DNA of 64,000 bases from an uncultured Lachnospiraceae bacterium (GTDB lineage: Bacteria; Bacillota; Clostridia; Lachnospirales; Lachnospiraceae), in NCBI GenBank assembly GCA_946544235.1, contig CAMNMC010000105.1, positions 1 to 64,000 of the forward strand. The letters are read 5' to 3'. Under the pieces are notes generated by a model. It was not told the origin of the DNA and ran no database searches. It saw only the letters and a program-made list of their open reading frames with translations. Made by a program: the position numbers and the translations under genes. This document shows, one piece after another, positions 41,303 to 50,302 of this stretch; position 1 is the stretch's first letter; the number at the start of each line of letters is the position of its first letter.

Positions 41303-41752
41303 TCACACAAGTTTCCTGCGGATGGCCTTGATTACGCTATCGGTATATGTGTGCGATCTGACGGCGAGGAAGATGGTATCATCGCCGGCAATACAACCGA
41401 TCAGTCCTTCTATTTCCATATTGTCCAGTGCCGCTGCCACAGCCATGGCCACTCCGGAAACAGTTTTGATAACAATAAGATTCTCTGCCGGTTCTATGGA
41501 CAAAATTCCCGACCTGAGAACCGATTTATAAGAATCACTGCTTACGGCAGCGTTCTCATTCCTTGCAGTATACCGCTGGCCTCTTCCCGGAAGATTTTCC
41601 TTCTTCAGGCCAAGCGCACGGATATCTCTTGAAACTGTCGCCTGGGTAACATCATAACCGTATTTTCCAAGCTCGTCCTTCAGTTCCTCCTGAGTTTCGA
41701 TATCCTTCATTCCGATTATTTCAATTATCTTCTTCTGTCTTGAATTCTTCAT
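41303..41752 (-). CDS. argR: Arginine repressor ArgR
   Basis: KNSRQKKIIEIIGMKDIETQEELKDELGKYGYDVTQATVSRDIRALGL...AAALDNMEIEGLIGCIAGDDTIFLAVR. Confidence 0.96.
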   Translation of the reverse strand: MKNSRQKKIIEIIGMKDIETQEELKDELGKYGYDVTQATVSRDIRALGLKKENLPGRGQRYTARNENAAVSSDSYKSVLRSGILSIEPAENLIVIKTVSGVAMAVAAALDNMEIEGLIGCIAGDDTIFLAVRSHTYTDSVIKAIRRKLV

Positions 41753-41871
41753 TTTAACTCCATTTCAGGATAATCCCTTTAATCCCCGTACAGTTTATTT
41801 CAATATCACTATACTATGATCACTACAGCTGCCTCTGTCGCTGTAAATGATCGATCACTATATCAATACTA

Positions 41872-42723
41872 TCATCCGAGTTTACTTCTGAGAATATCAT
41901 AAAAATTCCTGTCAGAAACAGATATAAACTTGACGGTTTCGTCCATAACACTTATGTCACACTTGCAGGACTCGGATATACTGACATCCTTATAACCGTC
42001 ATACGAAACAAGTGCACTGCTGCCTTCCTTCTCACTCTTCTCCACGACCTCGATACTGATACGGTCAGTATCCGCAAACACAAAGCTCTTGCCAGTAAGT
42101 GAATGCGGAGCGATAGGTGTCAGGATTATATTTCTGGCTGTCGGCGAAACAAGCGGTCCTCCTGCCGAAAGATTATATGCGGTTGAACCGGTTGGTGTTG
42201 AGATTATCACACCGTCAGCCTTATAGGTTTCAAAAAACTGCCCGTTTACAAATATATTCAGCATGATTATGCGGAGCTTGCCATCTCTGTAAATAACTAT
42301 ATCATTGATTGCTGTGTATCTCTCCTCGCTGTCCTCCCGGCATATCTTACCCTCAAGCACCATCTTGTCTACCATGTTGTAGTCGCCTGACATGAGACGG
42401 TCTATAAGTTCCTCCGCACGGGAGAAATCCGTTTCAGCAAGAAAGCCTACGGTTCCGAGATTGATTCCGGTAAGCGGAAGCTTGTATTTTGAAGTGGTGT
42501 GGGCTGCACGGAGCATGGTTCCGTCGCCTCCGAGCACTATGACAGCTTCCTTATCCCTGATAAGATCACTTCTTACGCTGCCGCCCTCGGTATCCTGGTC
42601 ACCGCTTGCCACGCTGACAACGCCGCCTCTCTCGCGGATAATGTCTGCGACACGGTTGGTTAGCGTGCGGTCGCTGTCTTTTATGCTGTTTACATATATC
42701 AGAAACTTAGTTAGTTTTTTCAT
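41872..42723 (-). CDS. nadK: NAD(+) kinase
   Basis: VIVLGGDGTMLRAAHTTSKYKLPLTGINLGTVGFLAE...ADGVIISTPTGSTAYNLSAGGPLV. Confidence 0.96.
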   Translation of the reverse strand: MKKLTKFLIYVNSIKDSDRTLTNRVADIIRERGGVVSVASGDQDTEGGSVRSDLIRDKEAVIVLGGDGTMLRAAHTTSKYKLPLTGINLGTVGFLAETDFSRAEELIDRLMSGDYNMVDKMVLEGKICREDSEERYTAINDIVIYRDGKLRIIMLNIFVNGQFFETYKADGVIISTPTGSTAYNLSAGGPLVSPTARNIILTPIAPHSLTGKSFVFADTDRISIEVVEKSEKEGSSALVSYDGYKDVSISESCKCDISVMDETVKFISVSDRNFYDILRSKLG

Positions 42724-42739
42724 TTTTGTACCTGCGGAC

Positions 42740-42812
42740 GGATTCAGTAATAGCTATACCCCTTCAGTTGTAGCAAGAATACGCCTTCAGGGGTATAGCT
42801 ATTACTGAATCC
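42740..42812. repeat. Conserved-loop hairpin with longest perfect stem
   Basis: ggattcagtaatagctatacccct (42740-42763) / aggggtatagctattactgaatcc (42789-42812), 24/24 complementary; loop tcagttgtagcaagaatacgccttc (42764-42788) identical to copy 1 at 18.5 kb. Confidence 0.93.
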
Positions 42813-42852
42813 TGTTTATGGAAAAATCACATAATTATATTTGTTTTACTAT

Positions 42853-43668
42853 CTATTCAACTTTATCTAAGACCTTGTGGCTTTCTTCTACTACCTTATC
42901 GACACTCTCATCACTTATTATCACATCGCCTTGAGATGCGGATTTGCGGAGTTGGAGGAGGTATTCGATATTGCCTTCGGGACCTTTGACGGGTGAAAAG
43001 TCGAGGTTCAGGATCTGAAAACCATTCTGTGAGGCGAAGCTTATTACTTCTTTGATAACGTCCTTATGGACTGACTTGTCACGAACAACGCCCTTCTTAC
43101 CTACCTTTTCACGGCCTGCTTCAAACTGTGGTTTTATGAGGCAGACTATCTCGCCCTCATCCTTAAGCAGCTCTCTGACCGGAATAAGTACCTTAGTCAG
43201 CGAAATAAAGGAAACGTCAATTGAAGCAAAATCAAGAACATCATTTATATCTTCCGGAGTGACATATCTGATATTTGTCTTCTCCATACAGACTACTCTC
43301 TCATCATTTCTGAGCTTCCAGTCCAGCTGGCCATGACCGACATCAACGCTGTATACCTTGACTGCACCGTTCTGAAGCATACAGTCCGTAAAGCCGCCGG
43401 TTGAAGCACCGACATCCATACAGACAGTTCCGTCAAGCGTAATATCGAAGTTCTGCATAGCCTTCTCAAGCTTGAGGCCTCCGCGGCTGACGTATTTTAA
43501 AGTCTTACCTCGAACCTCTATCACAGCCGTTTCTTCAAAGGTGCTGCCGGCTTTATCCTCTTTGTTATTATCTACATATACTATTCCTGCCATTATGAGG
43601 CGCTTTGCCTTCTCCCTTGAGTCGGCAAGTCCTTTCTCAAACAGCAGTACGTCAAGTCTCTTCTTCAT
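42853..43668 (-). CDS. tlyA: TlyA family rRNA methyltransferase/hemolysin (S4 plus FtsJ-like)
   Basis: MKKRLDVLLFEKGLADSREKAKRLIMAGIVYV...GGLKLEKAMQNFDITLDGTVCMDVGASTGGFTDCMLQNGAVKVYSVDVGHGQL. Confidence 0.95.
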   Translation of the reverse strand: MKKRLDVLLFEKGLADSREKAKRLIMAGIVYVDNNKEDKAGSTFEETAVIEVRGKTLKYVSRGGLKLEKAMQNFDITLDGTVCMDVGASTGGFTDCMLQNGAVKVYSVDVGHGQLDWKLRNDERVVCMEKTNIRYVTPEDINDVLDFASIDVSFISLTKVLIPVRELLKDEGEIVCLIKPQFEAGREKVGKKGVVRDKSVHKDVIKEVISFASQNGFQILNLDFSPVKGPEGNIEYLLQLRKSASQGDVIISDESVDKVVEESHKVLDKVE

Positions 43669-43798
43669 TCTTATTTATCACCATCATCTTTTTATTATAT
43701 ACAAATAATCAACGATGTGTTTCCTATCAATCATTTTTCATTATGATATAACAATCTCTCAGTCTGCAAAACCATCTCGCATCATACGCGTGATATCA

Positions 43799-45856
43799 TT
43801 AAAGCATACTCGTTATTTTTTCATACATGCAATCTGCAGAGATTCCGAGCATCTCGCGAAGCTCATCTACCGAGCCCTGCGGAACACTCTCAACCTTAAT
43901 ACAGAAGTTTATTATCTTCGGTATCCTTATGTCGGTCTGGGATGAACCCAGCTCGTATTTTTCACCGTTCAGAAGCTTGGACAGTTCATCCTGGATCACT
44001 GCAACGGCACGTTCTCCGTAGCTTCCGGCCTCGCAGGTTTCTTCCGCAAATGCGATTATGTCAAACTTACCCGTTATATCTCGGAGAAGCGTTTCATCGA
44101 TAGGCTTGATAAAACGCGCATTAATAAACAGCGGAGTGATTCCTGCTTCAGCTATAAGTCTGTCGCGTGTTTTAACCGCTTCTTCAACCATATTTCCGCA
44201 GGCAATAAGTGCTACTCTCTTCTTAGGAAGCACTTCCAGGCCTGCCTGGTCATCATTTGCTTCAGATGAATTGTTCCTGTTATCGGATCTTTCTGCATGA
44301 TCCGAAATGGTTGAACCTGATGATTCAGCATTTACTGTATTTCTATTATCTGCAAAACCGATCTCGCCGGATATTATTTCAGACTTTCCGGTCATCAGAT
44401 CAGCGCAGCAATTTGTAAGCCCTTTATAGGCATAGCCACGGCTGTATTTTATCGCAACCGGTCCCTCCTGCTGTACTGCAAAATCAAAAGCATTGCAAAG
44501 CTCAGCCGCATTCTTCGGTTCGATAACGATGAGTCCCGGCATATCGGCAAGATATGCGTCATCATAAATACCCTGATGCGTCTCACCATCGCGGCCGACT
44601 ATTCCCGAACGGTCTATCGCAAATATAACGTGCAGCCCCTGAAGGCATACGTCGTGAAGTATCTGATCGTAAGCTCTCTGAAGGAAGGACGAATAAATTG
44701 CAACCACCGGAATATATCCTCCGGCAGCAAGTCCTGCCGCAAAGGTCACCGCATGCTGTTCGGCAATCCCGACATCAAAGGTTCTTTCAGGAAAACTCTT
44801 CTGAAAATACGAAACTCCGGTACCATGAGCCATGGCAGCCGTGATAGCAACTATTTTATCATTTTCCTCACCGAGACTGCAGAGCTTCTTGCCAAATACG
44901 TCGGTATAAGTCGCTCTTGTCTTTCTGACTAAACTGCGTCCGGTTTCTATATCAAAAGGATCTACCCCATGGAAATGCTCAGGATATTTTTCTGCATATT
45001 TATAGCCTGATCCCTTGGTTGTTTTAACATGAACAAGTATAGGCTTGTTAAGCCTGAAGGCCTTGCGGAAGGTCTTGGTCATCTCCTTTATGTTGTGGCC
45101 GTCTACCGGACCGATATAGGTGATTCCCATTTCCTCAACGAAGCTTCCCTGAACAAAGAGACCTTTAAGACTGTCCTTGGATTTCTTCAGACCCTTGGCT
45201 ACCTTGGCACCGACATCAGGGATACTCATCAGCACATTTTCAAGTCCGGATTTGAACTCATTATAAGATTCACCGACTCTCATTCTGTTTAAATATTTGG
45301 AAACCCCTCCGACATTACGGTCGATGGACATTTCATTATCATTAAGTACTATCACAAGGCTGGATTTCAGCTGAGAAAGCTGATTAAATGCCTCGTAAAC
45401 CATACCGCCGGTCATAGAGCCGTCGCCGATCACGGCGCATATCTTCTCATTTCCGCCACGAAGATCTCGGGCCGCTGCCAGTCCGACTGCAGCGGAAATA
45501 CTGGTCGAGCTGTGGCCTGTATCAAAAGCATCACAGGGATTCTCTCTCCTCTTCGGAAAACCGCTGAGCCCTCCCTGCTGACGAAGGGTATCAAACTCCT
45601 TCCTTCTGCCTGTTAAAATCTTGTGCGTATAGGCCTGATGACCAACATCAAATATCAGTTTATCCTCAGGAAAATCCATACATCTGTGAAGAGCCATGGT
45701 GAGTTCGACCACGCCAAGATTGGCGGCCAGATGCCCGCCATTTTCACTGACTTTTTCTATTATGAAGCTGCGTATCTCGGAGGCAAGCTCATCGAGGCTC
45801 TCATCCGGAAGCAGCTTGATGTCGTTTGGGTGTTTTATGTCTTTCAATAAACTCAT
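43799..45856 (-). CDS. dxs: 1-deoxy-D-xylulose-5-phosphate synthase
   Basis: DVGHQAYTHKILTGRRKEFDTLRQQGGLSGFPKRRENPCDAFDTGHSSTSISAA...GIAEQHAVTFAAGLAAGGYIPVVAIYSSFLQRAYDQ. Confidence 0.96.
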   Translation of the reverse strand: MSLLKDIKHPNDIKLLPDESLDELASEIRSFIIEKVSENGGHLAANLGVVELTMALHRCMDFPEDKLIFDVGHQAYTHKILTGRRKEFDTLRQQGGLSGFPKRRENPCDAFDTGHSSTSISAAVGLAAARDLRGGNEKICAVIGDGSMTGGMVYEAFNQLSQLKSSLVIVLNDNEMSIDRNVGGVSKYLNRMRVGESYNEFKSGLENVLMSIPDVGAKVAKGLKKSKDSLKGLFVQGSFVEEMGITYIGPVDGHNIKEMTKTFRKAFRLNKPILVHVKTTKGSGYKYAEKYPEHFHGVDPFDIETGRSLVRKTRATYTDVFGKKLCSLGEENDKIVAITAAMAHGTGVSYFQKSFPERTFDVGIAEQHAVTFAAGLAAGGYIPVVAIYSSFLQRAYDQILHDVCLQGLHVIFAIDRSGIVGRDGETHQGIYDDAYLADMPGLIVIEPKNAAELCNAFDFAVQQEGPVAIKYSRGYAYKGLTNCCADLMTGKSEIISGEIGFADNRNTVNAESSGSTISDHAERSDNRNNSSEANDDQAGLEVLPKKRVALIACGNMVEEAVKTRDRLIAEAGITPLFINARFIKPIDETLLRDITGKFDIIAFAEETCEAGSYGERAVAVIQDELSKLLNGEKYELGSSQTDIRIPKIINFCIKVESVPQGSVDELREMLGISADCMYEKITSML

Positions 45857-45958
45857 TAGGATATGTCTCCAATAGAATATGTGTTAAAGCTGACGACAAA
45901 TAATCCATTAATAAATATTTATTTTCAATAAATCATTATCTATAAAATTCTTTTGATT

Positions 45959-47146
45959 TTATTTTTTTCTGTCTATCAGTTGCTTGACCAGATTAACCAG
46001 TAGTTTCAAATAGACATTCTCACTCTCAGCGACGGTGTCTACGCCGTTTGACTTAGCAGCCTTGGCGGTAAATGCAGAGTAGGTTTCATTAATAAGCGTG
46101 ATGGCAAGATCAGAAGCCTGCTTAACGTATTCCGAAGCCTTGTCGAGGCCGTAAATAGTTACGAAGGTTACCTTTCCGTTTTTCTCATCCTGACTCACGT
46201 CTTTGCCAAGCTCCTCAGGGTTTCCGGTGACATCAAGTATATCATCCTGAACCTGAAATGCCATTCCGATATAATATGCGGCATTCTGAAGCTTGTCAAG
46301 CTCTTCACCGGACACTCCGGCAAGCGTTGCACCGATAGTCATCGCACATTCAAGAAGTGCTGCTGTTTTATTTGAATAAATATATGAAAGCTGTTTTGCA
46401 GTAGGCTTCTTGCCGGTCAGAACCACATCAGCCGTCTGTCCGCCAAGCATTCCGTAAATACCCGGCTTGGATGCAAGTATGAACATAGCTTTTTCAACAT
46501 CAGTATCACCCGGACAGTAAATAAAGCTCTTAACAGCAGTTTCATAAGCATAATTAAGCAGACCGTCTCCTGCAAGGATGGCGATATCTTCACCAAACGC
46601 CTTATGGACGGTCGGTTTGCCGCGCCTCATCTCATCATTATCAAGTGCAGGCAGATCGTCATGTATAAGCGAATATGTATGGATCATCTCGAGTGCAGCC
46701 ATGAAATAATCTATAGCCTTATCGTGAGAACCCGGACCTCCGAAATCAATATTCTTATCGGGTGCTTTATCTGCTACACCGCCTTTATCTTCTGCCTTGT
46801 TCAGAACAGAAAAAGCCTTGTAGGTAAGATACATCAGAAGCGGTCTTACTCTCTTGCCGCCTGCTTCCACAGCGTATACCATGGCATCTCTTACCTTATC
46901 GGACATTCCGTCAGCCTCAGGAAGATTACTCATAACGATATCCTCAATGTAAGCACGGATGTCATCAAGTTTGACTGTTTTCTTTTTTGATGTCATCTTG
47001 CTGCCTGCTGCAGTTGATTTTTTTGATGACGCTTTTTTCTTTGTCTCGGTTGTTTTTGTCGTTTTAGCAGTTCCAGCCGCCTTGGTTGTTCCGGCTGTTT
47101 TGGTTGTTTTTGTTTTGCTGTTCTTACTGTCTGTTTTATCGGCCAT
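45959..47146 (-). CDS. ispA: Polyprenyl (farnesyl/geranyl) diphosphate synthase with Lys/Thr/Ala-rich N-terminal extension
   Basis: GGKRVRPLLMYLTYKAF, HTYSLIHDDLPALDNDEMRRGKPTVHKAFGEDIAILAGDGLL, FQVQDDILDVTG; N-terminus MADKTDSKNSKTKTTKTAGTTKAAGTAKTTKTTETKKKASSKKS. Confidence 0.93.
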   Translation of the reverse strand: MADKTDSKNSKTKTTKTAGTTKAAGTAKTTKTTETKKKASSKKSTAAGSKMTSKKKTVKLDDIRAYIEDIVMSNLPEADGMSDKVRDAMVYAVEAGGKRVRPLLMYLTYKAFSVLNKAEDKGGVADKAPDKNIDFGGPGSHDKAIDYFMAALEMIHTYSLIHDDLPALDNDEMRRGKPTVHKAFGEDIAILAGDGLLNYAYETAVKSFIYCPGDTDVEKAMFILASKPGIYGMLGGQTADVVLTGKKPTAKQLSYIYSNKTAALLECAMTIGATLAGVSGEELDKLQNAAYYIGMAFQVQDDILDVTGNPEELGKDVSQDEKNGKVTFVTIYGLDKASEYVKQASDLAITLINETYSAFTAKAAKSNGVDTVAESENVYLKLLVNLVKQLIDRKK

Positions 47147-47270
47147 ATATGCCTCCCCGTGAACGATTATTTCCCGCTCGTTCAAGTTTATTTAATGTAT
47201 GTGATTTAAATCTCAACTACTATATTTATAATCCGATTTAATTATTATCCTATGGATTCGAGAACTCAAT

Positions 47271-47498
47271 TCAATTCTCATCCTCTGCATTGAGGATCTT
47301 GATTTCCTTCTCGACACCTTCCAGGTTGTCTCTGCATTTTTCGGAGAGAACAACACCTTCCTTATAGAGCTCCATCGCATCACTCAGCTTGGTCTCCGGC
47401 TCCTCGAGAGCCCTGATGATCTCTTCAATCCTCGCAAAGGCATCCTCTACGATGAACTTCTCTTCCTCATTTGTTTCTTTAATCTTTTTCTCGGCCAT
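47271..47498 (-). CDS. xseB: Exodeoxyribonuclease VII small subunit
   Basis: 75 aa; FARIEEIIRALEEPETKLSDAMELYKEGVVLSEKCRDNLEGVEKEI. Confidence 0.92.
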   Translation of the reverse strand: MAEKKIKETNEEEKFIVEDAFARIEEIIRALEEPETKLSDAMELYKEGVVLSEKCRDNLEGVEKEIKILNAEDEN

Positions 47499-47604
47499 CT
47501 TCTATCCTCTGTCCTGAATCTGATTTATATAAATCTATATTTGTCTATATATCTATAAAGACCATTCCGATGCTGTCGAGCATCATGGTCAGAATTAATC
47601 CGCC

Positions 47605-48873
47605 TTAGTTATCGGAAACGCTCACAACATCTGCATTTACCGTTCCGTCTGAGAGAGTTACGGAAATCCTGTTACCTGCGGAAACTTCCTTCACACTCCT
47701 CAGCGGTTTCTCATCATGTGTGATATATCCGAAACCGTTTATCAGCTTAGCCGTCGGCGAAAGTGCATGCAGCCTTGTGACATCGATCTCATAGCGGTGA
47801 AGCGTGTCACGATATTTGTTATTTGCAGCCGACTTAAGATTGTCGTGAAGCATATTTTCCTTAAGAGCTGCCGCATCAAACTTCTGCCTGATAAGTGTTG
47901 TCATGCTGTCTCTGTAATCCACTAGCCTCTGCTGCTTCTCGATAAGTATTCGCTCCGGATTCTTCTTTTCAAGCTTGGCGCGTAATACCTGAAGTCGTGT
48001 ACTGACTATGTTCAGCCTGTTGGAAATATCACTGTCCAGTCTGCTTCGATAGCTTCTGAGCTGTCTGATGGAGGTCATAACATCCGAAACCGCGATCTCT
48101 GCTGCGGCTGACGGTGTCGGTGCACGCATATCTGCAACGTAATCAGCTATTGTGTTATCAACCTCGTGGCCGGTACCGGAAATGATCGGCGTTTTGGCTT
48201 CAAATATTGCCCTGGCGACTATCTCCTCGTTGAAGGCCCAGAGATCCTCGATGGAACCGCCTCCCCGGCCTACGATAATGATATCAAGCCCCATTTTATC
48301 AAGAGTCTTTATACCCTTGACAATAGTCTCGGCCGCGCCCTCACCCTGAACCTTTGCAGGATAGAGGATCAGCTGAACGAATGGATTCCTGCGTTTTGAA
48401 ACATTAATGATATCCTGTATGGCCGCTCCCGTTGGAGCCGTTACGATTCCGATATTTTTAGCGAACTGCGGTATCTTCTTCTTAGCTTCAAAATCAAAGA
48501 GCCCTTCATTATAAAGCTTCTCTTTAAGCTTCAGAAACTCAGCATTGAGCTTTCCTTCCTTGTCCTCAGCAAGGATGATCTCTGTCGCATAAAGCTGAAC
48601 GGAGCTGGTTTTCTCATACATACCGATGCTGCATTTCATTACTACAGCCTGTCCGTCCTGAAGCTGGAACTTAAGCCCCCGTGGCCGGTTACCTTTAAAC
48701 ATGACAGCAGGCATGGAGCCTGTCTCATCTTTTAAAGAAAAATAGATGTGCCCCATGCTGTGGTATTTGCAATTTGAAATTTCACCCGTAACATACATGC
48801 TCCCGAGAAAAATATCATTCTCCAGAAGATTCTTTGTATGCTTTATTACCTGTCCGACTGTGTAAGTTTTCAA
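47605..48873 (-). CDS. xseA: Exodeoxyribonuclease VII large subunit
   Basis: YTVGQVIKHTKNLLENDIFLGSMYVTGEISNCKYHSMGHIYFSLKDE...IGIVTAPTGAAIQDIINVSKRRNP...IIVGRGGGSIEDLWAFNEEIVARAI. Confidence 0.97.
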   Translation of the reverse strand: MKTYTVGQVIKHTKNLLENDIFLGSMYVTGEISNCKYHSMGHIYFSLKDETGSMPAVMFKGNRPRGLKFQLQDGQAVVMKCSIGMYEKTSSVQLYATEIILAEDKEGKLNAEFLKLKEKLYNEGLFDFEAKKKIPQFAKNIGIVTAPTGAAIQDIINVSKRRNPFVQLILYPAKVQGEGAAETIVKGIKTLDKMGLDIIIVGRGGGSIEDLWAFNEEIVARAIFEAKTPIISGTGHEVDNTIADYVADMRAPTPSAAAEIAVSDVMTSIRQLRSYRSRLDSDISNRLNIVSTRLQVLRAKLEKKNPERILIEKQQRLVDYRDSMTTLIRQKFDAAALKENMLHDNLKSAANNKYRDTLHRYEIDVTRLHALSPTAKLINGFGYITHDEKPLRSVKEVSAGNRISVTLSDGTVNADVVSVSDN

Positions 48874-48992
48874 TTTATGTGCGTCCTTATCCGGTGTACG
48901 ATACTGCTATAGTAAATTGAACCGATTACAGTGAATTGATAAATCCTGTCCGATCATTACGAAATATCGGTTCATCTTATCCTGTCTTCGTA

Positions 48993-49460
48993 CTACGATG
49001 CAAATGACGAAAGGATTCCGTTGATAAATGCTCCCGCTTCAGGTTCGCAGTATTTCTTGGAAAGTTCGAGTGCTTCATTTACCGCAACCTTGAATGGAAT
49101 ATCATCATCAAACCTGATCTCGTAAACCGCAACCCGAAGGATGGCAAGCTCTGCTCTGCCTATACGCTTTATGCTCCAGCCCTTTGAAGCACCTTCGATC
49201 AGCTTATCGATCTCATCCTTTTTCTCCAGGATATCGTCTGATTTATTCTTGATATAAGCTATATCTCTTGCTTCTTCAGCCTCGATATCATTTTCTTCAG
49301 TTGCTGCATCGCTGTCACTTTTGGCAGCGCCGACTTTATCAACGCCCTCGTCAATATCCTTTATGTATTCCTGTACCTGCTCAGGCATCTCCTCATCTGC
49401 AAAAAATGATGCTCTGAACACTATTTTAAAAATATTCTCTCTTAATTTGCTTCTGGTCAT
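48993..49460 (-). CDS. nusB: Transcription antitermination factor NusB
   Basis: KLRENIFKIVFRASFF...RIGRAELAILRVAVYEIRFDDDIPFKVAVNEALELSKKYCEPEAGAFINGILSSF. Confidence 0.93.
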   Translation of the reverse strand: MTRSKLRENIFKIVFRASFFADEEMPEQVQEYIKDIDEGVDKVGAAKSDSDAATEENDIEAEEARDIAYIKNKSDDILEKKDEIDKLIEGASKGWSIKRIGRAELAILRVAVYEIRFDDDIPFKVAVNEALELSKKYCEPEAGAFINGILSSFAS

Positions 49461-49495
49461 TGTTTTTCCTTAGTTATTATTTATTGTTATTATAA

Positions 49496-49978
49496 TTATT
49501 TATCATCCGCGTCCATGTCGATTCCGGACACTCTTACGTTTACGGTGCTGACCTTAAGTCCGGTCATCGTATTTACGTTGGTCTTAACTCTGTCCTGAAC
49601 GTTCTTCGACACCTCAACTATATTATAGCCAATCTTAACCTCAATTGAAACATCAACAGAAATCTCATTACCGCTGAAATTAAGCCTGATACCCTTCGAC
49701 AGACTCTTCCTTCCAAGCTTTGTGATAAGCTCTCTGGTTATGTTTCCGGTAAGCCTTGCGACACCCTCTATCTCCATTACAGCAAGTCCGGCAATACTCG
49801 AAACCACATCATTAGCGATCTGGATCACGCCCTCGCCATCAGACTTGATGGACATAAGCTCACCGGCTCTGTCGCCGGATTTTGATGCCGCAGCTGCATT
49901 TCTGCCGCCGACAGACTTATCCTGATCAGCCTGTTCCTGCGCCGCAGCCACCTTCCTTTTTTTCTCTTTATCTGTCAT
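49496..49978 (-). CDS. Asp23/Gls24 family envelope stress response protein
   Basis: GVIQIANDVVSSIAGLAVMEIEGVARLTGN...VDVSIEVKIGYNIVEVSKNVQDRVKTNVNTMTGLKVSTVNVRVSGI. Confidence 0.92.
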   Translation of the reverse strand: MTDKEKKRKVAAAQEQADQDKSVGGRNAAAASKSGDRAGELMSIKSDGEGVIQIANDVVSSIAGLAVMEIEGVARLTGNITRELITKLGRKSLSKGIRLNFSGNEISVDVSIEVKIGYNIVEVSKNVQDRVKTNVNTMTGLKVSTVNVRVSGIDMDADDK

Positions 49979-50302
49979 CTGGTTTCCCTCCGTATGTATA
50001 TATTTCATAGAATAATGCAAAATATGCATCAGCCAGCCGTATCACGCGATGTAAAAACAAGTCCATTCATTTATATAAGCTCTTTATGTTCCTGCCTCGA
50101 ATTCTTCTTCTGGTCTTATCGTAGATAAAAATTTTTTAAATGAGATTGTTATACTCACGCCTCTATCTTACCACAACTCAAGGTGTAAATCACTAATAAG
50201 TTTTTTAAGTTTTTTTGAGACAAAATGGGTGGATTGTGATATAATTTTAAAGGTTATATGCCGTTTTTTACGGTTAAATGATGTGTGGAGGAAATACTTG
50301 TA

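Noticed and set aside
48918-48974. 9-bp inverted repeat tgaaccgat...atcggttca between nusB and xseA
   Set aside because: Short arms with a 39-nt spacer and no resemblance to the conserved loop; could be chance or a weak operator.
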